Positions 24,505 through 33,681 of a DNA stretch of 64,000 nucleotides are shown one piece after another. Every line of letters begins with the position of its first letter. The first letter of the stretch is position 1. The translations under genes and the position numbers were made by a program. The stretch is from contig NZ_JAGFBU010000002.1 in assembly GCF_017948675.1 (NCBI RefSeq), positions 310,001-374,000 on the forward strand, in the 5' to 3' direction. Origin of the DNA: Flavobacterium flabelliforme (GTDB taxonomy: Bacteria > Bacteroidota > Bacteroidia > Flavobacteriales > Flavobacteriaceae). Under the pieces are notes generated by a model. The model saw nothing but the letters and a program-made list of their open reading frames with translations, was not told where the DNA came from and did not search any database.

Positions 24505-26706
24505 TTGAAAACCAAACTTTTTCTGATCACGCCTCCTTTTACACAACTGAATACTCCTTATCCAGCAACTGCTTATATAAAAGGTTTTTTGAATACCAAA
24601 AATATAGAATCTGTTCAAGCAGATTTAGGAATCGAGGTAATTTTAAAATTATTTTCAAAAGAGGGATTAACTGCTTTATTTCAATTTGAAATTCAGCAAC
24701 CAACAACCGAAAACTGCAAACGAATTTTTGCTTTACAAGAAGAATATATAAAAACAATAGATTCAGTTATTGCTTTTTTACAAGGAAAAAATCCAACATT
24801 AGCTTTACAAATTTGTCAAGAAGATTTCCTGCCAGAAGCTTCTCGTTTTGCGCAATTAGAGGAACTCGATTGGGCTTTTGGAACTATGGGATGCCAGGAT
24901 AAGGCCAAACATTTAGCCACTTTATATCTCGAAGATATTTCCGATTATATTGTAGAATGCATTGATGAAAATTTTGGTTTCAGTCGGTATGCTGAACGAT
25001 TGGGGCGTAGTGCCAATTCTTTCGATGAATTATACGCAGCTTTACAAGAAAAACCGACTTATATCGATGAGGTTTTATTCAAACTATTAAAAGAGAAAAT
25101 AGAAAATATTCAGCCCACATTATTCTTGATTTCGGTTCCTTTTCCAGGAAATTTATATGCAGCTTTTCGTTCAGCACAATGGGTAAAAACCCATTATCCA
25201 AATATTAAAATTTCAATGGGCGGTGGTTTTCCTAATACAGAATTGCGTTCCCTTTCAGACGCTCGTGTTTTTGAGTTTTTTGATTTTATCACTCTGGATG
25301 ATGGAGAAACTCCAATAGAAGAATTGATTGCAAGTTTACAAAAACAAAAAGAAAATAGTCAAGAATCAGGAACTTTCAAACGAACTTTCCTGTTAGAAGA
25401 GGGAAAAGTGGTTTATAAAAACAATTCGACCCAAGCAGACTATAAACAATCGCAAGTAGGAACTCCAGATTATTCTGATTTACTTTTAGATAAATACATT
25501 TCGGTAATCGAAATTGTGAATCCAATGCATAGAATGTGGAGTGATGGACGTTGGAATAAACTTACCATGGCGCATGGCTGTTATTGGGGAAAATGCACTT
25601 TTTGCGATATATCACTAGATTACATAAAAATTTACGAACCTGTTGCGGCAAGTTTATTGTGCGATAGAATGGAAGAGTTAATTGCACAAACAGGACAAAA
25701 TGGTTTTCATTATGTAGATGAAGCAGCACCGCCTGCATTGATGCGCGCTTTAGCACTCGAAATTTTACGTCGAAAACTATCTATAACCTGGTGGACAAAT
25801 ATTCGATTCGAAAAAAGTTTTACTAAAGATTTATGCTTGTTGCTAAAAGCTTCAGGATGCATCGCCGTTTCTGGAGGTTTAGAAGTCGCTTCGGATCGTC
25901 TTTTAAAACTTATTGATAAAGGCGTAACGGTAGAGCAAGTTGCAAAAGTGACAAGAAATTTTACTGAAGCGGGTGTAATGGTGCATGCTTATTTGATGTA
26001 TGGCTATCCCACTCAAACTGTTCTGGAAACTATTGATAGTCTAGAAATGGTGCGTCAGTTGTTTGAAGCAGGTGTGTTGCAATCTGGATTTTGGCATCAA
26101 TTTGCGATGACAGCGCACAGCCCCGTAGGAATGTATCCAGAAAAATTTGGTGTAGTAAAGGAAACAGAAACAATAGGAACTTTTGCTAATAATGATATCA
26201 ATTATATTGATAATACAGGGATTGATCACGATAAATTTAGTTTTGGACTCAAGAAATCCTTGTTTAATTTCATGCACGGAATCTGTTTTGATTACGAATT
26301 GCAAGATTGGTTCGATTTTAAAATTCCGAAAACAAAAATACCTCAAGATTTTATTTTTGATGCTTTACAAGAACAAAGTGATTTTAATACAAAATCAACA
26401 GCTAAATTGGTTTGGATAGGCGGAAAACCAAGCGTTGAATATTTTACAAAAACTAAAAAAGGAAATTCTTGGGAAATGGCAATGCTAACTTTTCACGACA
26501 AAAAAGAAACTTTTAGTATTCAAACGGGTAAATTAGAAGGCGAATGGCTTTTAGGATTGTTGCAAAAAATATCAGTTTCAAATACAAAGGTTTATACTTT
26601 TCAAGAGGTTAAAACGGATTTTGAGAATGAATTGGAAGATTTTGAACTCTTCTGGTATTCTAAACCAATTAACACCTTAAGAGAATTTGGATTGTTAGTT
26701 TTGTAA
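24505..26706 (+). CDS. B12-binding-domain-type radical SAM protein
   Basis: A 733-residue radical SAM protein. The start TTG (24505) is supported because KTKLFLITPPFTQLNTPYPA is a typical family N-terminus. A Rossmann-like B12-binding-type region is seen about 200-260 (LFLISVPFPGNLYAAFR, ISMGGGFPNTELRSL). The radical SAM core holds the cluster cysteines as GCYWGKCTFC, C359, C364 and C367, i.e. CX4CX2C rather than CX3CX2C. After it come 'FHYVDEAAPPALMRA', 'VSGGLEVASDRLL' and 'AYLMYGYPTQT'. The C-terminal 150 residues are unassigned. The classic DxHxxG cobalamin motif is not evident. Reaction unknown; it stands alone between two operons. Confidence 0.82.
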   Translation: MKTKLFLITPPFTQLNTPYPATAYIKGFLNTKNIESVQADLGIEVILKLFSKEGLTALFQFEIQQPTTENCKRIFALQEEYIKTIDSVIAFLQGKNPTLALQICQEDFLPEASRFAQLEELDWAFGTMGCQDKAKHLATLYLEDISDYIVECIDENFGFSRYAERLGRSANSFDELYAALQEKPTYIDEVLFKLLKEKIENIQPTLFLISVPFPGNLYAAFRSAQWVKTHYPNIKISMGGGFPNTELRSLSDARVFEFFDFITLDDGETPIEELIASLQKQKENSQESGTFKRTFLLEEGKVVYKNNSTQADYKQSQVGTPDYSDLLLDKYISVIEIVNPMHRMWSDGRWNKLTMAHGCYWGKCTFCDISLDYIKIYEPVAASLLCDRMEELIAQTGQNGFHYVDEAAPPALMRALALEILRRKLSITWWTNIRFEKSFTKDLCLLLKASGCIAVSGGLEVASDRLLKLIDKGVTVEQVAKVTRNFTEAGVMVHAYLMYGYPTQTVLETIDSLEMVRQLFEAGVLQSGFWHQFAMTAHSPVGMYPEKFGVVKETETIGTFANNDINYIDNTGIDHDKFSFGLKKSLFNFMHGICFDYELQDWFDFKIPKTKIPQDFIFDALQEQSDFNTKSTAKLVWIGGKPSVEYFTKTKKGNSWEMAMLTFHDKKETFSIQTGKLEGEWLLGLLQKISVSNTKVYTFQEVKTDFENELEDFELFWYSKPINTLREFGLLVL

Positions 26707-26808
26707 AATTATATCAAAAGAACTATATTAAATTAGCATAAAAATATATTTTTTAAACCCCTTAAACATTTACTTTCCTTATTTTTACATCCAATAAAAA
26801 ATGTACTT

Positions 26809-27294
26809 ATGAGTATGGGTTATAAAGTAAATGTAAATGACACTTTTCATTTTGATATTGAAAAGGAAAGTGTTTCGCTATTAGATTCGGTTTCTGTGGA
26901 AGACAATAAATTTCACATACTACACGAAAACAAACCTTACAAAGCAGAAATTCTTGCTGCTGATTTTCATCAAAAGAGTTACACAGTTAAAGTAAATAAC
27001 AATACTTACAGCGTCGTAATTTCAAATCCATTAGATGTATTAATCAAAGAAATGGGTTTTGAAGTCGGTCTTGCCAAACAAGTAAACTTCATCAAAGCCC
27101 CAATGCCCGGACTAATTTTAGAGATTGGCGTTGTAATTGGTCAAGAAGTAAAAGTCAACGATAATCTAATTATTCTTGGAGCCATGAAAATGGAAAATAG
27201 TTTCCTTTCTCCGCGCGATGGAATCATCCAATCAATTTCAGTTAATATTGGAGATGCGGTGGATAAAGGACAATTATTGATTGAGTTTGAATAG
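26809..27294 (+). CDS. Biotin carboxyl carrier protein subunit of an acyl-CoA carboxylase
   Basis: A 161-residue carrier protein. The C-terminal biotinyl domain (about 90-161) carries LGAMKMEN with biotinylated Lys127. The N-terminal half resembles the linker (BT-like) domain found in propionyl-CoA carboxylase alpha subunits, here as a separate protein. It carries carboxybiotin between the biotin carboxylase and carboxyltransferase encoded next. First gene of a three-gene cluster; spacers of 144 and 105 bp allow one transcript. Confidence 0.92.
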   Translation: MSMGYKVNVNDTFHFDIEKESVSLLDSVSVEDNKFHILHENKPYKAEILAADFHQKSYTVKVNNNTYSVVISNPLDVLIKEMGFEVGLAKQVNFIKAPMPGLILEIGVVIGQEVKVNDNLIILGAMKMENSFLSPRDGIIQSISVNIGDAVDKGQLLIEFE

Positions 27295-27298
27295 AATG

Positions 27299-27418
27299 TT
27301 GTCACAAAGACGCAAAAAACACTAAGATTTTTATAAAGCATTTATGATTTACATCTTTTTACTAAATAGCTACTCAATAAATAAAAAATAACTTTGTGAT
27401 GTAGTGCCTTTGTGGCAA
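27299..27418. repeat. Imperfect inverted repeat between carrier and biotin carboxylase genes
   Basis: Left part (about 27299-27327, TTGTCACAAAGACGCAAAAAA) and right part (about 27390-27418, AACTTTGTGATGTAGTGCCT then TTGTGGCAAA) are imperfect reverse complements sharing the ends TTGnCACAAAG / CTTTGTGGCAA. I recall similar CACAAAG..CTTTGTG palindromes between genes of Flavobacterium. The right end runs into a GTG codon in frame with accC, which I reject as the start. Confidence 0.5.
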
Positions 27419-27438
27419 AAAATAAAAATTTAAGAATA

Positions 27439-28878
27439 ATGAAAAAAATATTAGTTGCAAATAGAGGGGAAATCGCGATTAGAGTGATGAAAACTGCTCA
27501 AAAAATGGGAATTAAAACAGTTGCAATTTATTCTACAGCAGATAGAAATGCACCTCACGTAAAATTTGCTGATGAAGCCGTTTGGATTGGTGAATCGCCA
27601 TCAAATGAATCTTATTTATTAGGAAGTAAAATTATTGAAGTTGCTAAAAATTTAAACGTTGATGCTATTCATCCAGGTTATGGATTTTTGAGCGAAAACG
27701 CTGATTTTGCCGAAGAATGTGAAAATAACAATATCATTTTTATTGGTCCAAAATCTAAAGCCATCCGAGTGATGGGAAGCAAATTAGCAGCTAAAGATGC
27801 GGTTAAGGAGTACAATATTCCTATGGTTCCTGGTGTTGACGAAGCAATAACAGATATTGATAAAGCAAAACAGGAGGCAAAAACAATTGGTTTCCCTATT
27901 TTGATTAAAGCATCGGCTGGTGGTGGAGGAAAAGGAATGCGAGTGGTAGAAACGGAAAGCGATTTTGAGTCTCAAATGAACCGTGCCATTAGTGAAGCTG
28001 TTGCTGCTTTTGGTGACGGATCTGTTTTTATCGAAAAATATGTGGCGTCACCAAGGCATATCGAAATTCAAATTATGGCAGATAGCCATGGAAATATCTT
28101 GTATTTATTTGAGAGAGAATGTAGTATTCAGCGTCGTCATCAAAAAGTGATTGAGGAAGCGCCTTCTTCCGTTTTAACTCCAGAATTACGAAAAAAAATG
28201 GGTGAAGCGGCTGTTTTAGTTGCTAAATCATGTGATTATTTAGGAGCGGGAACAGTAGAGTTTTTATTGGATGAAAATAATAATTTCTACTTTTTAGAAA
28301 TGAATACGCGTTTGCAAGTAGAACATCCCGTTACCGAATGGATTACAGGAACGGACTTGGTCGAACTGCAAATTAAAGTAGCAAGAGGAGAAGCACTTGC
28401 AATAAAACAAGAAGATTTACAAATTAAAGGACACGCTTTAGAATTAAGAGTTTATGCCGAAGACCCTATGAATGACTTTTTGCCAAGCGTAGGTCATCTC
28501 GATGTGTATCAATTGCCTGTTGGTGAGAATATTCGTGTGGATAATGGTTTTGAGCAAGGCATGGATATTCCTATTTACTATGATCCAATGTTGGCCAAAT
28601 TAATTACGTATGGAGCAACTCGTGAAGAAGCCATTCAATTGATGGTAAAAGCAATTGATAATTATCAAGTAGAAGGAGTTCAAACTACATTGCCTTTTGG
28701 AAAATTTGTATTTGAACATGAAGCTTTTCGTTCCGGAAATTTTGATACTCATTTTGTAAAGAAATATTATAATGCGGAGCTATTGAAAAAACAAATGAAT
28801 AAAGAGGCTGAAATCGCTGCTCTCTTGGCGATGAAGCAGTATTTGAAAGATCAAAAAATCGTTAGATTACCAAATTAA
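27439..28878 (+). CDS. accC: Biotin carboxylase subunit of an acyl-CoA carboxylase
   Basis: A 479-residue biotin carboxylase (ATP-grasp), which carboxylates carrier-bound biotin using ATP and bicarbonate. Start KKILVANRGEIAIRV, the 'AIHPGYGFLSENADFAEEC' segment, glycine loop KASAGGGGKGMRVV, 'ERECSIQRRHQKVIEEAPS' and catalytic 'FLEMNTRLQVEHPVTE' are all present. I chose ATG 27439; an upstream GTG adds nine residues that come from a repeat. As carrier and transferase genes flank it, it probably serves a propionyl- or other acyl-CoA carboxylase. The symbol follows the family and the acyl substrate is not proven. Confidence 0.92.
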   Translation: MKKILVANRGEIAIRVMKTAQKMGIKTVAIYSTADRNAPHVKFADEAVWIGESPSNESYLLGSKIIEVAKNLNVDAIHPGYGFLSENADFAEECENNNIIFIGPKSKAIRVMGSKLAAKDAVKEYNIPMVPGVDEAITDIDKAKQEAKTIGFPILIKASAGGGGKGMRVVETESDFESQMNRAISEAVAAFGDGSVFIEKYVASPRHIEIQIMADSHGNILYLFERECSIQRRHQKVIEEAPSSVLTPELRKKMGEAAVLVAKSCDYLGAGTVEFLLDENNNFYFLEMNTRLQVEHPVTEWITGTDLVELQIKVARGEALAIKQEDLQIKGHALELRVYAEDPMNDFLPSVGHLDVYQLPVGENIRVDNGFEQGMDIPIYYDPMLAKLITYGATREEAIQLMVKAIDNYQVEGVQTTLPFGKFVFEHEAFRSGNFDTHFVKKYYNAELLKKQMNKEAEIAALLAMKQYLKDQKIVRLPN

Positions 28879-28983
28879 AATTGATAATCAGAAATAAGGA
28901 AATCTATTTTATTCTAAAAAAATGACTCTTCTTATTGTAGAAAAATAGATGAAAATTGGTGAATTAGCGTTAAAAAAAATCCT

Positions 28984-30525
28984 ATGAAAGATAAAATAGA
29001 TAGATTAAACAATAAGATTGCTGAAGCGCATTTAGGTGGAGGGAAAAAGCGTATCGAAAAACAACATTCTAATAAAAAACTAACCGCTAGAGAACGTGTT
29101 GCTTATTTAATGGATGAAGGTTCGTTTGAAGAAATTGGAATGTTGGTTACCCATCGTACTTCTGATTTTGGAATGGAAAAAGAATTGTATTATGGGGACG
29201 GTGTAATTACAGGTTACGGAACGATCAACGGAAGATTAGTTTATATTTTCGCTCAAGATTTTACAGTTTTCGGGGGTTCCTTGTCGGAAACTCATGCTGA
29301 AAAAATATGCAAAGTGATGGATATGGCGGTCAAAATGGGCGCTCCTATGATCGGACTGAATGATTCTGGTGGAGCACGTATTCAAGAAGGAGTTCGTTCC
29401 TTAGGTGGTTATGCCGATATTTTCTTTAGAAACGTACAAGCTTCAGGAGTTATTCCGCAACTTTCGGCCATTATGGGGCCTTGTGCAGGTGGAGCTGTTT
29501 ATTCTCCCGCTATGACTGATTTTACCATGATGGTTGAAGACACAAGTTATATGTTTGTTACTGGACCTAATGTTGTAAAAACAGTGACTAACGAAACGGT
29601 AACTTCAGAAGAATTAGGAGGTGCTAGTACTCATTCTACCAAGTCAGGAGTGGCACATTGTACATCAACTAATGATGTGGAATGTTTAGAGGATTTAAAA
29701 AGATTGTTGAGTTATTTGCCACAGAGCAATAAAGAAGTTCCACCTAGTTTGCCTTATGAATTAGGGGATGAAATTAGGCAAAAATTATTAAATGTTGTAC
29801 CTGAAAACCCAAATAAACCTTATGATATGCACGCTGTAATAAGCGGAATTATTGATGAAGATTCTTTTTTTGAAATTCATAAAAATTATGCTGAAAATAT
29901 AATTGTTGGTTTTGGTAGGCTAGGTGGTAGGAGTATCGGAATAATCGCCAATCAACCTATGGTTTTAGCGGGTTGTCTAGATGTAAACAGTTCTAAAAAA
30001 GCAGCTCGATTTACTCGTTTTTGCGATGCTTTTAATATTCCTTTGTTGGTATTAGTTGATGTCCCTGGATTTTTGCCCGGAACAGATCAAGAATGGAATG
30101 GAATTATTGTTCATGGAGCCAAATTATTATATGCTTTAAGTGAAGCAACAGTTCCTAGAGTGACTGTTATTACCAGGAAAGCCTATGGTGGAGCTTATGA
30201 TGTAATGAATTCTAAACACATTGGAGCCGACATGAATTTTGCTTGGCCCACTGCTGAAATTGCTGTAATGGGTGCAAAAGGTGCTTCTGAAATTATCTTT
30301 AAAAAAGAAATCAATGAAGCAGTTGATCATGAAGCCAAACTGTTGGAAAAAGAAGCAGAATACGCTGATTTATTTGCTAATCCATACACTGCAGCGCAAC
30401 GTGGTTTTGTCGATGAAGTGATCTTACCACAAGACACACGAAAAAAATTAATAAAAGCGTTTAGTATGTTAGAAAATAAAGTGAGTATTACTCCAAATCG
30501 CAAACACGGAAATATTCCTTTATAA
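28984..30525 (+). CDS. Acyl-CoA carboxylase beta (carboxyltransferase) subunit
   Basis: A 513-residue carboxyltransferase of the PccB/MmdA family: '[21 protein letters not shown]', oxyanion-type '[19 protein letters not shown]', '[17 protein letters not shown]' and, in the C half, '[19 protein letters not shown]' and '[19 protein letters not shown]'. It moves carboxyl from biotin to an acyl-CoA, most often propionyl-CoA in this family, giving methylmalonyl-CoA. It could alternatively belong to a decarboxylase, but the linked biotin carboxylase argues for carboxylation. Third gene of the cluster; terminator at 30563. Confidence 0.92.
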   Translation: MKDKIDRLNNKIAEAHLGGGKKRIEKQHSNKKLTARERVAYLMDEGSFEEIGMLVTHRTSDFGMEKELYYGDGVITGYGTINGRLVYIFAQDFTVFGGSLSETHAEKICKVMDMAVKMGAPMIGLNDSGGARIQEGVRSLGGYADIFFRNVQASGVIPQLSAIMGPCAGGAVYSPAMTDFTMMVEDTSYMFVTGPNVVKTVTNETVTSEELGGASTHSTKSGVAHCTSTNDVECLEDLKRLLSYLPQSNKEVPPSLPYELGDEIRQKLLNVVPENPNKPYDMHAVISGIIDEDSFFEIHKNYAENIIVGFGRLGGRSIGIIANQPMVLAGCLDVNSSKKAARFTRFCDAFNIPLLVLVDVPGFLPGTDQEWNGIIVHGAKLLYALSEATVPRVTVITRKAYGGAYDVMNSKHIGADMNFAWPTAEIAVMGAKGASEIIFKKEINEAVDHEAKLLEKEAEYADLFANPYTAAQRGFVDEVILPQDTRKKLIKAFSMLENKVSITPNRKHGNIPL

Positions 30526-30562
30526 TTATTTTAGTAAACTAATATGCAAATAATGAAAATAA

Positions 30563-30592
30563 AAAAATCAACTAATTCAGTTGGTTTTTTTT
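30563..30592 (+). terminator. Intrinsic terminator of the carboxylase cluster
   Basis: AAAATCAACT / AGTTGGTTTT stem with a 5-base loop and long T-run, 38 bases past the stop codon. Confidence 0.75.
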
Positions 30593-31000
30593 GTTTTAGG
30601 GTAAATTGCGTAATACTAGATGTAGTTATTTTTTATAGTATACTTTTTATATAGGAATACTAATTGTTTGTAGATATTACTTGAATAAATGTTTTTTATT
30701 ATTTTATGAGTTATAGTTTAGAATTTAAATCAATACAAATAAATTCATTTGCGTTATAATAAGAGCATTTTGAAGCGCGAAATGTTTAATACTTAAACTT
30801 CTTTAATAAAATATTTTTAGAACAATCTATGAAGATTATGTTGCCTTTTGGTTCTTTTGGAAAACTACTTTAAAAAAGAAAGCATTGTTGAGATTTGCTT
30901 AAACTGGTATTTGATTAAGCGAGCGCATAATTAAAATAGTATAAGATTTGTTTAATTTTATTAATTAATTTTTAATAAATTAAAAATTAATATAAATCAA
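30593..31000. other. AT-rich intergenic stretch, nothing identified
   Basis: About 400 bases between the carboxylase terminator and the tRNA terminator. Only frames of a few codons are present. No repeat, RNA or promoter stands out. Confidence 0.5.
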
Positions 31001-31033
31001 AAAACCCTTAAACAGTTGTTGTTTAAGGGTTTG
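31001..31033 (-). terminator. Intrinsic terminator after tRNA-Met
   Basis: AAACCCTTAAACA / TGTTTAAGGGTTT perfect stem with a tiny loop. On the minus strand it lies just 3' of the tRNA and is followed by T-rich sequence. Confidence 0.8.
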
Positions 31034-31039
31034 TTTTCG

Positions 31040-31113
31040 TAGCGAAGACGGGAGTTGAACCCGTGACCTCAGGGTTATGAATCCTGCGCTCTAACCGACT
31101 GAGCTACCTCGCC
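31040..31113 (-). tRNA. tRNA-Met (anticodon CAT)
   Basis: On the minus strand: acceptor GGCGAGG pairing with CTTCGCT (two G-U pairs), D-arm AGCTCAGTCGGTTAGAGC, anticodon loop TTCATAA with CAT, and T-arm ACGGGTTCAACTCCCGT, 74 bases with discriminator A and no encoded CCA. The top pair of the anticodon stem is A-C. The D-arm and acceptor fit elongator tRNA-Met better than initiator; a tRNA-Ile2 with lysidine cannot be excluded from anticodon alone. Confidence 0.93.
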
Positions 31114-31266
31114 AAATATTCAAGTTTTGTTGTCCTTGAATGCGGGTGCAAATATATAAATTATATTAGAGCGTGCAAACATATTTTGAAGAAAAAAAAA
31201 TATTTTTGTAAATGTTTTTTTTTTGTAGTTATATTCTATATATTTCGGAAAAATTAAAAGCATCTC

Positions 31267-31659
31267 ATGGATCAGAAAGTACGTTACGAAATCGAGTTTC
31301 CTATAAATTCTTCGCCTCAATTATTGTATCAATATATATCCACTCCTTCAGGTTTGTCGGAATGGTTTGCCGACAATGTTAATTCTCGTGGTGAATTTTT
31401 TACTTTTATTTGGAATGATTCTGAGGAAAAGGCTAGATTAGCTTCTAAGAAAACAGGTGAAAAAGTAAAATTTAAGTGGGTAGATGATAAAGGAAAAGAT
31501 ACAGAGTATTTTTTTGAATTGCACATCTTAGTAGATGAGCTTACTAAAGACGTTTCTTTAATGGTAGTCGATTTTGCAGAAAAAGACGAACTCGAAGAAG
31601 CTACTTTACTTTGGGAAAATCAAATTTCAGATTTAAAACATCTAATTGGTTCTGTATAG
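31267..31659 (+). CDS. START-like (SRPBCC superfamily) domain protein
   Basis: A 130-residue cytoplasmic protein of the START/AHSA1-like helix-grip fold: 'RYEIEFPINSSPQLLYQYISTPSGLSEWFADNV' at the N-terminus and an acidic C-terminal helix ending LWENQISDLKHLIGSV. Such proteins bind hydrophobic ligands or act as chaperone cofactors, but the function of this Bacteroidota group is not known to me. It is followed by a terminator that overlaps the promoter of the next gene. Confidence 0.78.
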   Translation: MDQKVRYEIEFPINSSPQLLYQYISTPSGLSEWFADNVNSRGEFFTFIWNDSEEKARLASKKTGEKVKFKWVDDKGKDTEYFFELHILVDELTKDVSLMVVDFAEKDELEEATLLWENQISDLKHLIGSV

Positions 31660-31679
31660 TAAAATCATATTTTATGACT

Positions 31680-31687
31680 TATATTTG
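31680..31687 (+). promoter_or_regulatory. Candidate -7 box (TATATTTG) for the class IV aminotransferase gene
   Basis: Exact TAnnTTTG match 28 bases before the ATG at 31715. Its last base begins the terminator stem of the upstream gene. Confidence 0.45.
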
Positions 31688-31714
31688 CCCTGAATATTAT
31701 TTAGGGCTTTTTTT
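31687..31714 (+). terminator. Intrinsic terminator abutting the next start codon
   Basis: GCCCT / AGGGC stem with an 11-base loop and T7 tract ending at the base before the ATG of the aminotransferase gene. Confidence 0.6.
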
Positions 31715-32554
31715 ATGATTAATTTTAATGGATCTATTGTATCACAGGATACCAATGTACTAACTCATAACCGTGCTTTTTTATATGGTGACGGTGTGTT
31801 CGAAACAGTTAAAATTGTAAACAATAAAATTCTTTTTCTTGAAGATCATTATTTTAGATTAATGGCTTCGATGCGAGTTGTTAGAATGGAGATTCCTATG
31901 AATTTTACAATGGAATATTTTGAACAACAAATTCTTTTAACTTCAAGCGAAAATAATTTTGGCAAGTCTTCTAGAGCCAGAATTACTGTTTATAGAAATG
32001 ACGGCGGATATTATTTGCCACAAAATAATACAGTATCCTTTATAATTCATACCTCAGTACTAGATAATAGTTTATATTTTATCGAAAAAGAGCATTATGA
32101 AGTAGATTTGTACAAAGATTTTTATATTACAAAACAGCTACTTTCGTCAATTAAAACAACTAATAAAATCATTAATATTACGGGAAGCATATTTGCTGAT
32201 GAAAATAGTTTAGATAACTGTTTGTTATTAAATGATAGTAAAAATGTTGTTGAGGCACTACAAGGAAATGTATTTATGGTATTGGGTAATAAGTTGATTA
32301 CACCACCAATTTCTGAGGGTTGTTTGAACGGAATTATGAGAAAACAAATACTTGTCTTAGCAAAAAAAATAGAAGGTTTAGAGGTTTTAGAAGAGATTAT
32401 TTCTCCATTTGATCTACAAAAAGCAGATGAATTATTTGTGACTAATGTTATAAAAGGAATTCAACCGATAACTAAATATCGTAAGAAGAGTTTTGTAATC
32501 AATAGAGCAACGCAGTTATTAGGGAAACTCAATGAAATGATAAGCGCTAGTTAA
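31715..32554 (+). CDS. Class IV aminotransferase (branched-chain/ADC-lyase-like)
   Basis: A 279-residue PLP enzyme of fold type IV: 'HNRAFLYGDGVFETVKI' near the start, SSIKTTNKI with the predicted PLP lysine (about 149), 'NVVEALQGNVFMV', and 'TPPISEGCLNGIMRKQIL'. The group includes 4-amino-4-deoxychorismate lyase (folate), branched-chain and D-amino-acid aminotransferases. In Bacteroidota this single-copy form is often the folate lyase, but the text does not settle it. Its last four bases overlap the 3' end of the convergent yqgE gene. Confidence 0.85.
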   Translation: MINFNGSIVSQDTNVLTHNRAFLYGDGVFETVKIVNNKILFLEDHYFRLMASMRVVRMEIPMNFTMEYFEQQILLTSSENNFGKSSRARITVYRNDGGYYLPQNNTVSFIIHTSVLDNSLYFIEKEHYEVDLYKDFYITKQLLSSIKTTNKIINITGSIFADENSLDNCLLLNDSKNVVEALQGNVFMVLGNKLITPPISEGCLNGIMRKQILVLAKKIEGLEVLEEIISPFDLQKADELFVTNVIKGIQPITKYRKKSFVINRATQLLGKLNEMISAS

Positions 32555-33111
32555 TTTAAATAAGGATTTTCAGGCGCATTTAGCCATATAAGATATTCTC
32601 CACCCAATTCTTTGATTTGTTCTTTCCAAAAATGAGTCGCAGATTTGCCTATTATTTTATTTTCATATCTATTGGAGTTGATGATCCATGAGTGACTTTC
32701 CATTTCGCTTTCTAATTGTTTTTCATGCCATCCTGTATAGCCTAAAAAGAAACGAATATTGTCATTACTGATTTCTCCTCTATTGATAAGTTCTTTGGTA
32801 GATTCGAAATCACCTCCCCAATAAATACCATTAGAAATTTCAATACTGTTCGGAATTAAATCTGGAATGTTATGTATAAAATAAAGGTTGTCTTGTTCTA
32901 CTGGGCCCCCATTATAAATTTTAAAACGCGCATCAATCTCTGGAATTAAATCATGAATGGTATATTTTAAGGGCTTGTTGATTATAAAACCAACAGATCC
33001 TTCTTCATTATAGTCAGCTAATAAAATCACTGATCTATTGAATGATAAATCACCTATTATTGTTGGTTCTGCAATAAGTAAGTGGCCTTTTTTTAATTTA
33101 TCTGTAATCAT
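32551..33111 (-). CDS. YqgE/AlgH family protein
   Basis: A 186-residue YqgE/AlgH protein: 'KGHLLIAEPTIIGDLSFNRSVILLADYNEEGSVGFIINKPL' region at the N-terminus and 'RFFLGYTGWHEKQLESEMESHSWII' in the C half are the family's signature segments. Function is unsettled: the name AlgH comes from an alginate-regulation mutant. It is convergent with the aminotransferase gene (4-base overlap) and follows HU on the same strand only after HU's terminator. Confidence 0.92.
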   Translation of the reverse strand: MITDKLKKGHLLIAEPTIIGDLSFNRSVILLADYNEEGSVGFIINKPLKYTIHDLIPEIDARFKIYNGGPVEQDNLYFIHNIPDLIPNSIEISNGIYWGGDFESTKELINRGEISNDNIRFFLGYTGWHEKQLESEMESHSWIINSNRYENKIIGKSATHFWKEQIKELGGEYLIWLNAPENPYLN

Positions 33112-33180
33112 AGGATTTTATTTTTTAATAAATTTAAGTTTTTTATTATAATACTGCCAAATAAAATCGTTAAAAAGTAT

Positions 33181-33206
33181 AAAAAAACCTTCCATATGGA
33201 AGGTTT
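33181..33206 (-). terminator. Intrinsic terminator after the HU gene
   Basis: AAACCTTCC / GGAAGGTTT stem with a 4-base loop. On the minus strand it is followed by T7 and lies 23 bases after the HU stop. Confidence 0.88.
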
Positions 33207-33229
33207 AGATTATATAGAAGCGAATAGAA

Positions 33230-33502
33230 TTAGTTTACTGCACCTTCTAATTCAGCTCCTGCTTTAAATTTAACTACATTTTTAGCAGCAATTTGAATAG
33301 TTTTTCCTGTTTGAGGATTTCTACCATCTCTAGCAGCTCTAGCAGAAACAGACCATGATCCGAAACCTACTAAAGATACTCTTCCACCTTTTTTCAAAGT
33401 CTCTCCTACATTTCCTAAAAATGATTCTAAAGCTAATTTTGCTGCAGCTTTTGTAATTCCTGCATCAGCAGCGATAGCATCGATTAATTCTGATTTGTTC
33501 AT
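33230..33502 (-). CDS. HU family DNA-binding protein
   Basis: A 90-residue HU/IHF-type histone-like protein: [19 protein letters not shown], '[13 protein letters not shown]', and the DNA-binding arm [17 protein letters not shown]. It bends DNA and compacts the nucleoid as a dimer. Length and motifs are those of HU rather than IHF. A clear promoter lies upstream and an intrinsic terminator downstream, so it is a single-gene unit. Confidence 0.96.
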   Translation of the reverse strand: MNKSELIDAIAADAGITKAAAKLALESFLGNVGETLKKGGRVSLVGFGSWSVSARAARDGRNPQTGKTIQIAAKNVVKFKAGAELEGAVN

Positions 33503-33545
33503 AATAAATAGTTATTAATTGTTGGTTATACAAATTGTTAATACA

Positions 33546-33575
33546 CAAATTTAGTAGGAAATACGTTCCTTGCAA
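33546..33575 (-). promoter_or_regulatory. Promoter of the HU gene
   Basis: Minus strand TTG (33575-33573), 19 bases, then TAAATTTG (33553-33546), an excellent match to the Bacteroidota -33/-7 pattern, 44 bases before the HU start codon. Confidence 0.7.
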
Positions 33576-33681
33576 GCGTTTTGTGTTAATTTAATTTATT
33601 TTGTTGATAACTTATTTTTTTTGTTGATAAATGAATGCTTTTTTTCTTAATAAAGTTAAAAAAATCCCATTTTTATTGACT

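Noticed and set aside
27412..27438. A longer biotin carboxylase starting at GTG 27412
   Set aside because: The nine added residues derive from the palindromic spacer. KKILVANRGEIAIRV directly after ATG 27439 is the usual N-terminus.
31040..31113. tRNA-Met as the integration site of a mobile element
   Set aside because: No repeat of the tRNA 3' end and no integrase near it. The flanks are plain intergenic DNA and a core gene.
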